Of a DNA stretch of 64,000 bases, positions 1 through 9,453 are shown one piece after another. The notes under the pieces are model-generated. The model searched no databases. It saw only the letters and a program-made list of their open reading frames with translations, and was not told where the DNA came from. The translations under genes and the position numbers were made by a program. The stretch's first letter is position 1. Every line of letters starts with the position of its first letter. The stretch comes from an uncultured Phycisphaerales bacterium (lineage in GTDB: Bacteria; Planctomycetota; Phycisphaerae; Phycisphaerales; UBA1924), in NCBI GenBank assembly GCA_937995595.1, contig CALKJW010000011.1:1-64000 (forward strand), in the 5' to 3' direction.

Positions 1-484
1 TCCGCGCCACGTCGATGGAGAGGCACTCCCGCGTGAACTCGTCCACCACCACCAGCAGCCTCAGCGGCAGGCCGTCATGCGTTCGCGCCGACACGAAGTC
101 GTACGCCCACACGTGGTCCCGGCGCTCGGGCCGCAGCCGGACGCAACTGCCATCGTTGAGCCACAATCGCCCGCGTTTGGGCTGCCTCCTGGGCACCTTC
201 AGCCCTTCTCTCCGCCAGATCCGTTCGACGCGTTTGTGGTTCACGTGCCATCCTTCATGCCTGAGCATCGCGTTGATCCGCGGCGTGCCGTACCGCCCGT
301 ACACCGCCGCCAGTTCGATGATCCGTCCCGTCAGCGCGTCTTCGTCGTCACGCACTTTGGGCGTGTGCCGCTGCACCGCCCGGGCCTGGCCCAGCACGCG
401 GCACGCACGCCGCTCGCTCACGCCCAGCTCCAGCCGGACGTGCTCGACCGCTCCGCGCCGACGCGCCGGGCTCAGAAGTTTGGG
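1..484 (-). CDS. IS3-family transposase OrfB (DDE integrase), partial, probably made by -1 frameshift
   Basis: Complement strand reads PKLLSPARRRGAVEHVRLELGVSERRACRVLGQARAVQRHTPKVRDDEDALTGRIIELAAVYGRYGTPRINAMLRHEGWHVNHKRVERIWRREGLKVPRRQPKRGRLWLNDGSCVRLRPERRDHVWAYDFVSARTHDGLPLRLLVVVDEFTRECLSIDVAR...; runs off the window. Confidence 0.93.
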
Positions 485-750
485 CGGGCCGCCTCCCGCA
501 CGATGGCCTTATCCAACTCCGCATCAGCCAGCAGCCGCTTGAGACGCGCGTTCTCCTGCTCGAGCTCCTTGAACCGCCTGGCCTGATCGACCTTCAGCCC
601 GCCGTACTCCTTCCGCCACCGGAAGTACGTGGGCTCGGTGACGCCCAGCAGTTTGCACACGCCCGCGATCGAGTTGCCCTTGCCCAGCTCCACGTCCGCC
701 TGCCGCAGCTTGTGGATGACCTCTTCCGCCGAGTGCCGCTTCTTCGCCAT
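472..750 (-). CDS. IS3-family transposase OrfA (HTH/leucine zipper)
   Basis: MAKKRHSAEEVIHKLRQADVELGKGNSIAGVCKLLGVTEPTYFRWRKEYGGLKVDQARRFKELEQENARLKRLLADAELDKAIVREAARPNF; classic IS3 OrfA. Confidence 0.95.
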   Translation of the reverse strand: MAKKRHSAEEVIHKLRQADVELGKGNSIAGVCKLLGVTEPTYFRWRKEYGGLKVDQARRFKELEQENARLKRLLADAELDKAIVREAARPNF

Positions 751-916
751 GACCTTGATCCTCCTGTGGCCGCCCGGAGACTATCGCTCCGCGTGGACCG
801 GGTTTGGGGGGAAAGGTCACGCGCGGCCCACCAACGACAACGGCCCTCCTGCGATGGGAGGGCTGTCGGAACTACGAGAATTTTCTCAGTCAATCCGAAG
901 TCCGTAACTTGGCTGG

Positions 917-1340
917 CTACGGCGGCCAGACGTGCAGTCGGTATCCATCGCCGAATGGCGTGAGGCGGCTTCTCGTACCTGGCGGTTGATCCGCGACTTG
1001 TTCCATCGCGGGCCAGACGTACATCAATGCCCTGATCTTCTCGAATGCTGGTCTCTGCTGGAGTTTGCCCGTCAGAAATACCGCGGAGTCCTGCTTGCGG
1101 AAGCAACGTGGGAAGGCGGGGGTTATCGCGGCCGCTCTTGGCAGCGCGATCGCCAGTGATGATGACGAACGGCGGATCTTCGGAGGCAATCTGCTGCACC
1201 CAGTGATCGTCCGGGGCGCCCTGCTCAAACCGCTCCAGAAGATGCACCATCTCGGTCACTACGCTACCAGCAGGATTTCGCAGCTCGCGAAGTTTCTCGA
1301 AAGCTCGGCGTGGGATGCACTCGTCGGCGAGGAGCCTCAT
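917..1340 (-). pseudogene. PIN-like (DUF5615-type) toxin, reading frame broken by a net +1 shift
   Basis: N-part MRLLADECIPRRAFEKLRELRNPAGSVVTEMVHLLERFEQGAPDDHWVQQIASEDPPFVIITGDRAAKSGRDNPRLPTLL in one frame; C-part VFLTGKLQQRPAFEKIRALMYVWPAMEQVADQPPGTRSRLTPFGDGYRLHVWPP* in another. ATG overlaps the antitoxin stop (ATGA). Confidence 0.7.
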
Positions 1341-2020
1341 GCGGCCAAACCGGTGAGCGAGTCGAAATACTTGACCGCGAGAAGAACAGCCTTGCGATCA
1401 ACTCCGTGCGCTTCCGCAGCTGCATCAATCGACCCCTCAGCAACGACTGCTTCCGCAAGTGTGCTCGCGAGAATGTTCAGCGGCGCGACGATCGGTTGGC
1501 CGAACCGCAGCTTCGGGTCGAGCCTGATGGACAACCCGTCGGCAGACATTGGTGTCCATGTCTCGGCGAGCCCCTCTTCGCCGAAGCTGATCTCTTCGAG
1601 GTATGGTTCGACGATTGGTCGGAGCAGATGCTGGCCAACATCCCGTCGGGTGAGCCCGACGATCTCGTCCCGGCCATCAAGCTTGATGAAGATCGACTTG
1701 TCAAAGTAGAAGAGCAAATGGCGGCGGGCGAGTGGGAACTTGACGAGATGCTCCTCCTCTGCCATCCGCACTGCATCCCGGATCGCGGGCAGGGGTACGC
1801 GGGAGGCCTGAGTCCGTACCGCCCGGATGCTCAGTGCCTGCACCATGTCGACGAAGGTGATGACCCGCTCTTCGGTACTTGCGAACTCTGGGCAAACGAC
1901 GCGCTCACCCTTGGCGTTCCCGTGGACCCAGCGGGTGATCGCCTCCGGGCGCGCGCGAACATAGCGGGCCGCCTCCGCGGCCGTATACAGGCCCACGCCA
2001 AGTTTGTCCTCCAGGCTCAT
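1337..2020 (-). CDS. DUF433-domain antitoxin (VapB45-like) with N-terminal HTH
   Basis: MSLEDKLGVGLYTAAEAARYVRARPEAITRWV...DPKLRFGQPIVAPLNILASTLAEAVVAEGSIDAAAEAHGVDRKAVLLAVKYFDSLTGLAA; DUF433-like C-terminus, directly upstream of a PIN-like ORF. Confidence 0.78.
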   Translation of the reverse strand: MSLEDKLGVGLYTAAEAARYVRARPEAITRWVHGNAKGERVVCPEFASTEERVITFVDMVQALSIRAVRTQASRVPLPAIRDAVRMAEEEHLVKFPLARRHLLFYFDKSIFIKLDGRDEIVGLTRRDVGQHLLRPIVEPYLEEISFGEEGLAETWTPMSADGLSIRLDPKLRFGQPIVAPLNILASTLAEAVVAEGSIDAAAEAHGVDRKAVLLAVKYFDSLTGLAA

Positions 2021-2082
2021 CACCACGGCATCGTCTCCTCTATCGATTCTATCGGCCCCGGACGACCGCCTGTTCCAGAGGT

Positions 2083-3438
2083 TTACCCCACCCGCCGCAT
2101 GATCTCCGCCACCTTCGACTGGTCCCGCTCGGCGTAGACCGCGTCCGTGACGCGGGCGCTCGCGTGCCCCAGCACGAGGGCCGACGCCTCCAGGCCGTGC
2201 TCTCGACGGTAGAGCGTCGCGGCCGTGTGGTGGAGCTGGTACGGGAACCACCGGTGCTCTTTCCGCCAGGCGTCCAGGGCCGCCTTGAGGCCGGTCGAAG
2301 CGAGGCGCTTCCGCCACGCCTCCCGCGTCTCATCGTCGCGCTTGGCCAGCGGCGCGGGCGGCGGGAAGGCCATGTCGCAGGCGTACTGCACGGCGCGGTA
2401 GTACGCCCTCGCGTCGTAGCGGTCGCCCGCGGTCTTTCTCGGCTCGGCCTTGCGGTTGGTCCCGGCGCGGTTGCCGCACGAGAGCGGCGTCTTCCGCGCC
2501 GCGGCCCGTGTCGCCCGCCGCTCCGCGTCCGCCTCGGCGGGGCAGAAGAGGTACGCGCCCGGCGGGCGGTCCATGAACGGAGCGAGCACCGCCTGCGCCT
2601 TGGGGCCGAGGAACAGCACGCGGTCGTGCCCCATGTACTGCGTCTTGTGCCGCTCGGGACGGACCACCCAGACTCCGTCGCTGGCGGATGTGTCGATGTC
2701 GCACGGCCGCAGGCTGAGCACCTCGTCGGGGCGGGCTCCGGTGAGCAGTTGCAACCGCACAGCCGCGGCGACCGGGCTGGCCATGTACTGAAGCGTCTTC
2801 TCGACGACCTCGACCGGCACGGGCTTCACGACCCGTCCAGCCCGCGCCTCGCAGCGACCGGGCCTGAGCGGGTCCACCGCCAGGAGTTCCACTCTCACGC
2901 TCGCGGAGACGATCTCCTGCGACGCCGCCCACTTGAAGAGCCGGCACAACCGCCGCACCTGCGCGTTGGTGTAGGTGACGCCCCAGCCGCGCCGGCCGCT
3001 CTCCGTGTCGTCGCGGATCATCTCGTCGCGGAGCCGCTGCAGCCGCCGCGGCCCGAACGCCGACGCGGGCGTCGAGCCGTACGACCGTCGAAGGAGCCGA
3101 ATGAGGGCCTTGAAGTGCCCCTGCTCGTTCGCGTTGAACTGCGGTGCCCGCATCCGCCAGAAGCGGGCGCACAACTCGGAGATGGTGATGCCGCCCGAGC
3201 CGTCCGGCCCTGCGTCGCCGCCCGGCCCGCCGGCGGCGGGATTCTCGAAGTCGGGGTCGATCAGGCGACGGCCGTTGGCCTCCCACTCGGCAACAACGCG
3301 GTGGTACAGCTCGCGGCTCTCGGGCGACCCGTGCTCGCCCAGCCAGTAATCCCGCCGCCGTTTGGACGCGGCGTCGGTCAGGGTGACGATGGCCTGGTTG
3401 CGGTCGTGGCGCTTGCGATAGCCCGGGGTCTTCGGCAA
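2083..3438 (-). CDS. tyrosine-type site-specific recombinase/integrase
   Basis: 451 aa; LQLLTGARPDEVLSLRPCDID ... YQLHHTAATLYRREHGLEASALVLGHASARVTDAVYAERD: R..HxxA/R..H..Y catalytic pattern; adjacent to a tRNA gene. Confidence 0.93.
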   Translation of the reverse strand: MPKTPGYRKRHDRNQAIVTLTDAASKRRRDYWLGEHGSPESRELYHRVVAEWEANGRRLIDPDFENPAAGGPGGDAGPDGSGGITISELCARFWRMRAPQFNANEQGHFKALIRLLRRSYGSTPASAFGPRRLQRLRDEMIRDDTESGRRGWGVTYTNAQVRRLCRLFKWAASQEIVSASVRVELLAVDPLRPGRCEARAGRVVKPVPVEVVEKTLQYMASPVAAAVRLQLLTGARPDEVLSLRPCDIDTSASDGVWVVRPERHKTQYMGHDRVLFLGPKAQAVLAPFMDRPPGAYLFCPAEADAERRATRAAARKTPLSCGNRAGTNRKAEPRKTAGDRYDARAYYRAVQYACDMAFPPPAPLAKRDDETREAWRKRLASTGLKAALDAWRKEHRWFPYQLHHTAATLYRREHGLEASALVLGHASARVTDAVYAERDQSKVAEIMRRVG

Positions 3439-3555
3439 GGGGGCACCTCCCGAAACTCCAGCGCGGTGCGCGCACCGCGCGGAAATCGTTTCGAGCTGCG
3501 CCCCCGACCGTCGGGGGATACCCGTAACCTACTGGTTCAGCAAGGTTTATCGAAG

Positions 3556-3629
<74 letters not shown>

Positions 3630-4182
3630 AGGTTGTCGCCTTCGCCGCCGCGTGGCCGCGGCGTCTCAAGCCGGGAAATGTAGTCTCGCTTCCTCCAGTG
3701 TCAAGAGTCCCCATGGCCTTCCGGCAGGGTTCTGCACGGCTTGGTCGGCTGCCGCGGCTGGCGTGTCCGGGAATCCGCATCCGCCGCCGTGGATCGGCAG
3801 CTCGGGCGAGAGCGAGGCCGAGGGCGACCGGGCCAAGGGCGACTTCGGAGTTTGGCAACCCGCCGACGCGCGGCTGCGCGGCACCGCCTGCTCAGGGATG
3901 CGGCCTGTGCAGCCCCGCGGCTGCGCCGTGACGCCACCAACGCGGCCGAGGTTGATCATGCAAGGCCGAGTGGCTCAGCGGCAGTGGGGGAGGGTCGGCG
4001 AATGGGCCGCGGCGTGAACACGCCAGCGCCGCAGTAAACGGCCCTGCGCGTTGGGTGCTTCGTTGTCGCGCTGCGCGAGCGTGCTGGAAGTCGCGGCGTG
4101 TGCAAACACGTGGCTTCGATACAACGCCCTCCCTGACGGTCGGGCTGCGTACGAAGTCGGGCTGCGTGTGAGTCCGGGCCGC

Positions 4183-4377
4183 TCAGCGCAGTTGCACCTT
4201 GTCGCCGTGCATCTTGAAGGGCTGCCCGTCGGGCGCGACCTTTCCGCCCTGCACGAACATCCACGCGCACGCGGCGATGAGCGCGACCACCGCCGCGAAC
4301 AGCAGCCCCGTGTAGATGTTCATCGAGGCGCTGCGCGACGTCGCGCCGCCGGGCATCTGCATTCCGAACTGGCTCAT
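4183..4377 (-). CDS. small single-TM membrane protein, hypothetical
   Basis: MSQFGMQMPGGATSRSASMNIYTGLLFAAVVALIAACAWMFVQGGKVAPDGQPFKMHGDKVQLR; one clear TM helix. Confidence 0.75.
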   Translation of the reverse strand: MSQFGMQMPGGATSRSASMNIYTGLLFAAVVALIAACAWMFVQGGKVAPDGQPFKMHGDKVQLR

Positions 4378-4450
4378 GGTCTGGTCTCGTGTTCGACGCG
4401 GGGCCGGGGGGGATCTGCTTGGAATCGCCGACCAGTCGGTCGGCGGCACG

Positions 4451-5311
4451 TCACCACGTCAGGCGGCTGAGCACCATGTCGTCGCGCTGCACCTGCACGT
4501 TGGTGCGCCCGTAGAGGTTCAGCCGGCCGATGGCCTGACCGGGCTCGACGGTGGTGATGACGATGGAGCCGATGAAGGTGTCGTTGCCGCGGACGATGTG
4601 CATGAGCGTGTTGGGCCGCACGCCGCGGTTGGCGCCCTCGGAGATGACGACCAGTTCGTCGCCCGCGGGGCTCTTGACGACGTCCAGCACGCGGGCGCGG
4701 ATGAGCGGGCCCGGGGCCTCGCGCGGCTCGGAGGCCGACGTGTCGCCGCCCGAGCGGCCGGCCGACTGCATGGCGAGTTTGGCTTCCTCGAGTTGCTCCT
4801 TGAGAGCGCGGGAGTTCTGCTCCAGCACTTCGCGGGCCGACTCCAAGTCGTTCAGGCGGTCGACCAGTTCGATCTCGCGCTTGGTCGCGGCGAGCAGTTC
4901 CTGGCGCAGCGAGGTCACCTCGGCGTGGTAGTTGGTGATGACCGCGGCCTGGGTCTGCGTGGTGGCGGTCAACTGGCCGATCTGGCCGCGGATGCTCGCG
5001 GCCTCGGCCGCGGCCTGCTCCGCGGCGGCGCGGAGCGACGTGCGCTCGGTCTGCAGCGCGGCGACCTGCGAGTTCAACTGCGAGAGTTGGTTCTGCAGTT
5101 TGTCCATCTCGCTGCGGTGGCTGACGCGCTCCTGGGCGTACTGGGCGATGTCGTTCTTCGCCGCCGTCTCGGCTGCGCGGAGAGCGGCCTCCATGCTCTT
5201 GTGGTTGCGGACGATCGAGTCCGCGTTGGCCGCGAACGCCATCGTCAGCGCCGCGAGCAGCAGGCACAGGATCGCACAGAACACCACCAGAATCTTGGTT
5301 ACAGCGTGCAC
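4451..5311 (-). CDS. membrane-anchored coiled-coil protein, hypothetical
   Basis: N-terminal hydrophobic segment then a long heptad-rich coiled coil (QNQLSQLNSQVAALQTERTSLRAAAEQ) and a C-terminal beta-type domain ending MVLSRLTW. Confidence 0.85.
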   Translation of the reverse strand: MHAVTKILVVFCAILCLLLAALTMAFAANADSIVRNHKSMEAALRAAETAAKNDIAQYAQERVSHRSEMDKLQNQLSQLNSQVAALQTERTSLRAAAEQAAAEAASIRGQIGQLTATTQTQAAVITNYHAEVTSLRQELLAATKREIELVDRLNDLESAREVLEQNSRALKEQLEEAKLAMQSAGRSGGDTSASEPREAPGPLIRARVLDVVKSPAGDELVVISEGANRGVRPNTLMHIVRGNDTFIGSIVITTVEPGQAIGRLNLYGRTNVQVQRDDMVLSRLTW

Positions 5312-5523
5312 AGGTATCTCCTGATCGTTCGGTCCGCCCGGTCCGTGGGCGGCGTGCTTGGCCGGCGCTGCCGCGCCGAGTTGTGGACCGTCTATCCGCC
5401 GCCCGCGCCGGACGGTTCGATTCGTGCCCGAAAACCGTAGACCCTTGGACGCCCGGGGCCTTGGCTCCGCGGTTCGGGGCGTGTGTGATACCCGACCCGG
5501 GCCGAACTGTCAACAAAACCCCC

Positions 5524-6693
5524 TTACTGGCCGTCCGCCGCAAGGCCGGTCTGGGCCGCAATCTTCACGATGCCCGCGGCGGCCGCGACCCGAACACGTC
5601 CCGAAGGGTCCTGCAGCATCTCGTTCAGCACGTCGAGGTTCTCCACCCAGCCGGTTTCGCCGTAGACGAGCGCCGCGTGGGCGCGCAGAGAGTCCTGCTC
5701 GCTCTTGCGGTAGGCGTCGGCGATGAACGAACCCTGACGGCGGCCGAGTTTGGCCAGCGACGCCGCCGCGGCGAGCCGGATCTCGGCCGGCATTGGGCGG
5801 CGTTCCTTGTCCCACTCGGCGGTGAGGAAGACCAGCCGGTCGATGGCGGAGCGGTCGCCGATCTGCCCGACGATCTGCGCCGCGAGCGCGACGGCTTCAA
5901 GGTCCTCGGGCCGGGCGGGGAAGAGCGCGGTGCGGATATCCACGAGCGCGGTGTCGTCGCCGAGTTTGGCGCGTGCCTCGGCGATCTGCAGGTCCATGAG
6001 CCTGACCGCGGCGGGGCTGGCCCGCGGCAGCGACTGCCGCGCCGCGTCGCGCAGCGGGCCGAGGGCAGAGCGCTCGCCGAGTTCGCCTAGCACGAACGCG
6101 GCCTGGGCGCGCACCAGCGGGTCCTGGTCCAGCAGCATCTCGGCCAGCGGCGTGGCGTCGACGGGCTGGTCGCACCGCAGGAGAGCGAAGATCGCGCTGC
6201 TGCGCACGAGAGGCGACGGGTCGCTCAGCAGCGGCTGCACGAGCGCAGCGGCGCTGCGCAGCCGCGCCCGCCCGACGGCCATCGCCGCGACCCCGCGAAC
6301 GCCGGGGTTCTGGTCCGTCAGCGCCGAGCCGACGACGACGTTGAGCCTGCCCGGCGCGAGGGTCAGGGCTTCGAGCGCGTTGGCGCGTTCCTCGGGCGTG
6401 GCCCCGCCCGCCGCGGCGGAGAGGACCATCAGCGCCCGTTCGCGCATCTGGACGATGGACGCCGGGTCGCGTGCCGTCTGCGGAGCGCGGGCGATCTCGC
6501 GCTCCTGCCGCTCGACGCGCTCGCGGTGCGCATCGGCGGGGTCGCGCTCGACGGCGGGCTCTCGCTCCTTCTCGATGCTCCGGCGGGCCAGCGGCGCCTG
6601 GTAGGGCCCCGAGCACCCCGCCACCACGCCGAGCAGCGCGGCCGCGCCCGCGATCGTCCTTACCGTCCAGACTCCGTCCCTGGTCATGTGCAC
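5524..6693 (-). CDS. HEAT-repeat lipoprotein
   Basis: Lipobox LGVVAGCSG; repeated helical units (LSDPSPLVRSSAIFALL, LLDQDPLVRAQAAFVLGELG). Confidence 0.85.
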   Translation of the reverse strand: MHMTRDGVWTVRTIAGAAALLGVVAGCSGPYQAPLARRSIEKEREPAVERDPADAHRERVERQEREIARAPQTARDPASIVQMRERALMVLSAAAGGATPEERANALEALTLAPGRLNVVVGSALTDQNPGVRGVAAMAVGRARLRSAAALVQPLLSDPSPLVRSSAIFALLRCDQPVDATPLAEMLLDQDPLVRAQAAFVLGELGERSALGPLRDAARQSLPRASPAAVRLMDLQIAEARAKLGDDTALVDIRTALFPARPEDLEAVALAAQIVGQIGDRSAIDRLVFLTAEWDKERRPMPAEIRLAAAASLAKLGRRQGSFIADAYRKSEQDSLRAHAALVYGETGWVENLDVLNEMLQDPSGRVRVAAAAGIVKIAAQTGLAADGQ

Positions 6694-6717
6694 CCTCCTG
6701 TTGCAGTCTTGATCGGC

Positions 6718-8460
6718 CTAACCGCGGACGACTCGCCACAACCACCACGACGCGCCCGCCGCCATCATGACGTACGCGAAGACGTCGCCGATCCGCCCGT
6801 ACAGCGTCGGCGGGGCCTCCGAGCGTACCCGGAGCGTCGCCACCAGAACGCCGTCCACGCTGCGCCCGCCGGCGTCGGGGTGCGTGCGCTCGAGCACCCG
6901 CCCGCGGTGGTCGATCGCGGCGGAAACGCCCGTGTTCACCGCGCGGGCCATGCACAGGCCCAGTTCGACGCACCGCCACCGCGCGGCGAGCAGGTGCTGC
7001 TCCTTGCCGCTCTCGAACGGCCCGAACCACCCGTCGTTGCTGAGGTTGACGATGACGCCGGCGCGGCGCGTCCCGCCCGCGTAGCACAGCCACCGGCACA
7101 GGCTCGGCCGCGTCACCTCGAAACAGATCGGCGTCGCAGTCAGCACGGTGCCCGCGGGGGTGTCGCCCCCGGCGCGCGTGGGCGTCGGGAGCAGCACCGG
7201 CTCGGTGCCGGGCACGAGGTCGAAGGCCATCCCCGCCGCGCCGATGCTCAGCAGTTTCTCCTGCACCGCCGGCCACCGCCAGACGTACGGGATGACCTCG
7301 CCGAAGGGCGTGAGGTCCACCTTGTCGTAGCGCGGCTCGCGCACGCGTCCTCCGTCGATCAGGAACGCGCTGTTGTGTCGCGGCCCCTCGAGGCGCGACA
7401 GGCCGTTGCTCTCGCGGAACTCCGCCCCCGGCATGGCGATCGCGCCGACGATCATCGGCACGCCGGTCTCGCTCTGCAGCCGCAGCATGCGCGCAGCCAT
7501 GTGCACGTAGACGTGCTGCCGCCCCTCGGCGGCCAGCCCGGGGTTGGCCGCGTTGAACTCCGCGTCGATCCGGTCCACCGTATCCATGCTCAGCGTCAGG
7601 CCGGGGAACATGGTCTCGGGCCAGACGATCAGGTCGGGCGTCGGGCGCGACGCCGCGGCCTGCCGCGTCAGTTCCTCGAAGCGGCGGAACGCGGCCAGCC
7701 GTTCGTCAACGCTCCAGCCGATCTTGTTGCTCTGCGGGATGTTCGTCTGCACGACCGCGACACGGATGACGCTCCCCGGCCCCATTCCCGAGACGTCCGG
7801 CAGGTTGCGCCGGCCCGCGTGCGAGGCCGCGAACCACAGCACGGCGATCACCGCCGCGGCCGCGCCGCCCCAACTCCGCGGCACGCCCGACCAGCCCGCC
7901 GCGTCCGCCGTCGCGCCCGCGAGGGCCGCCACCAGAAAACTGACGAAGTAGGTCCCCAGCAGCGCGGCGGGCGCGGCCAGCGCGGGCGAGTCGATCAGCG
8001 GGTGCGCCGCGAGGAACCACGCGTAGCCCGTCAGCAGCACCTCGCCGCGCAACGCCTCCAGCGCGACGATGACGACCGGCGCGAGCACGAACATCGGGAC
8101 CGCCACCACGCCGGTGGCGCGGCGGCGGATGCGGCCCATCAGGTACACCGCCGCGCCCGAGCACGCCGACAGGTAGACCGCCAGCAGCGGGTAGCCGACG
8201 GCGGTGACGTCGACCAGCCACTGCTGCTGGAAGAACCACAGCGGCAACGAGCCGAACGCGAAGAGCAGCGCGTCGACCAGCGGCCCGTCCGCCGCGCGAC
8301 ACCCGGCCCAGATCATCGGGAGCGGCGCGACGAACGCGGCCAGCCACAGCCCCGCCGGCGGGAGTGCGATGGCCATGAACAGCGCGTAGACCAGCCCGGC
8401 GACGATCAGCCGCCACCATCCGCGCACGGGCAAACGCTTCGCGTCCTTGGGTCGCGCCAT
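6718..8460 (-). CDS. lnt: apolipoprotein N-acyltransferase
   Basis: 580 aa; N-terminal multi-TM region and nitrilase-fold motifs (VWPETMFPG; TATPICFEVTRPSLCR; VNLSNDGWFG). Confidence 0.9.
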   Translation of the reverse strand: MARPKDAKRLPVRGWWRLIVAGLVYALFMAIALPPAGLWLAAFVAPLPMIWAGCRAADGPLVDALLFAFGSLPLWFFQQQWLVDVTAVGYPLLAVYLSACSGAAVYLMGRIRRRATGVVAVPMFVLAPVVIVALEALRGEVLLTGYAWFLAAHPLIDSPALAAPAALLGTYFVSFLVAALAGATADAAGWSGVPRSWGGAAAAVIAVLWFAASHAGRRNLPDVSGMGPGSVIRVAVVQTNIPQSNKIGWSVDERLAAFRRFEELTRQAAASRPTPDLIVWPETMFPGLTLSMDTVDRIDAEFNAANPGLAAEGRQHVYVHMAARMLRLQSETGVPMIVGAIAMPGAEFRESNGLSRLEGPRHNSAFLIDGGRVREPRYDKVDLTPFGEVIPYVWRWPAVQEKLLSIGAAGMAFDLVPGTEPVLLPTPTRAGGDTPAGTVLTATPICFEVTRPSLCRWLCYAGGTRRAGVIVNLSNDGWFGPFESGKEQHLLAARWRCVELGLCMARAVNTGVSAAIDHRGRVLERTHPDAGGRSVDGVLVATLRVRSEAPPTLYGRIGDVFAYVMMAAGASWWLWRVVRG

Positions 8461-8532
8461 GGGGACCAGTCTACGTGAACCGGCGCGTGGGCGTTCGAGC
8501 GATCAACGCCGCGACACGCCAAGCCCGTGTGG

Positions 8533-9381
8533 TCAGCGCCCCGAGTAGTCGATGACCCGCGCAATCTCGCTGCGCAGTTCGGCGCGCGGCACCACCCGGT
8601 CCACCATGCCCGACTGCAGCAGGTACTCGGCCCGCTGGAAGCCCTCGGGCAGTTCCTGCCGGATGGTCTGCTGGATCACGCGCGGCCCGGCAAAGCCGAT
8701 CAGCGCCTTGGGCTCGGCGAAGATCACGTCGCCGAGCATCGCGAAACTCGCCGTCACGCCGCCGGTGGTCGGGTCGGTCAGCACGCTGATGAACAGCCCG
8801 CCCGCGTCGTCGAGCCGCGCCAGCGCGGCGGAGGTCTTGGCCATCTGCATGAGCGACAGGCCCGCTTCCTGCATGCGCGCCCCGCCCGAGCCGCTCACGA
8901 TCACCAGCGGCAGGTTGCGCTCGGTCGCCGTCTCGATCGAGCGCGTCACCGCCTCGCCGACGACGCTGCCCATCGAGCCCATCATGAACGACAGGTCGAG
9001 CACGCACAGCATCGCGGCACGACCCTTGACAAACGCCGTCCCCGCGACGACCGCGTCGACCTGCCCGGTCTTGATCTGCTCGGCCAGCAGGCGGTCGGCG
9101 TACGACTTCAGGTCGCGGAAGGCCAGCGGGTCCGTCGGCGAAAGACCCGTGAACATCGGCTCGAACGAGCCGGGGTCGGCCATCTGCCGCACCCGCTCGA
9201 CCGCGCCGATGCGGTAGTGGTGCTGGCACTCCGGGCAGACGTGGAGGTTCGCCTCCATCTGCTTGCGGTAGATCATCTGCCCGCAGCCGGGGCAGCGCAG
9301 CCAGAGCCCTTCGGGGATCGAGTTCTTTCGCGGCGTTTGCGCCTTCAACTCGGTCCAGGACTTCGCGGGGGCTTGTGTCAT
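8533..9381 (-). CDS. accD: acetyl-CoA carboxylase carboxyltransferase subunit beta
   Basis: CPGCGQMIYRKQMEANLHVCPECQHH zinc finger; GSGGARMQEAGLSLMQMAKTSAAL. Confidence 0.96.
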   Translation of the reverse strand: MTQAPAKSWTELKAQTPRKNSIPEGLWLRCPGCGQMIYRKQMEANLHVCPECQHHYRIGAVERVRQMADPGSFEPMFTGLSPTDPLAFRDLKSYADRLLAEQIKTGQVDAVVAGTAFVKGRAAMLCVLDLSFMMGSMGSVVGEAVTRSIETATERNLPLVIVSGSGGARMQEAGLSLMQMAKTSAALARLDDAGGLFISVLTDPTTGGVTASFAMLGDVIFAEPKALIGFAGPRVIQQTIRQELPEGFQRAEYLLQSGMVDRVVPRAELRSEIARVIDYSGR

Positions 9382-9453
9382 GAGTGGGCGTTCCTTGCTC
9401 GTTCCGCCGCGGCCGGCGATGGGCACAGAGCCGCGATCGATCGCCGCGACCGG

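Larger units (their letters stand above)
1..819 (-). mobile_element. IS3-family insertion sequence, truncated by window edge (right end near 819)
   Basis: OrfA and OrfB reading frames in the -1 relationship typical of IS3; probable terminal end TGACCTTTCCCCCCAAACCCGGTCCACGC (complement of about 791-819). The other end lies outside the window. Confidence 0.85.

Noticed and set aside
594-1340. 248-aa ORF joining the PIN-like toxin to the IS3 region
   Set aside because: After the frameshift point the sequence is out of frame and antisense-like; the genuine C-terminus is in the 917-1228 frame.
3501-3517. Hairpin CCCCCGA/TCGGGGG between integrase and tRNA-Asp
   Set aside because: Could be a tRNA terminator or att-related structure, but there is no U-tract and no second copy to support either.
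3955-4030. tRNA-like start (ggccgagtggctcagcggcag)
   Set aside because: No matching acceptor, anticodon or T-arm can be drawn downstream.
6526-8478. 650-aa plus-strand ORF opposite lnt
   Set aside because: Antisense GC artefact; lnt motifs on the minus strand are clear.
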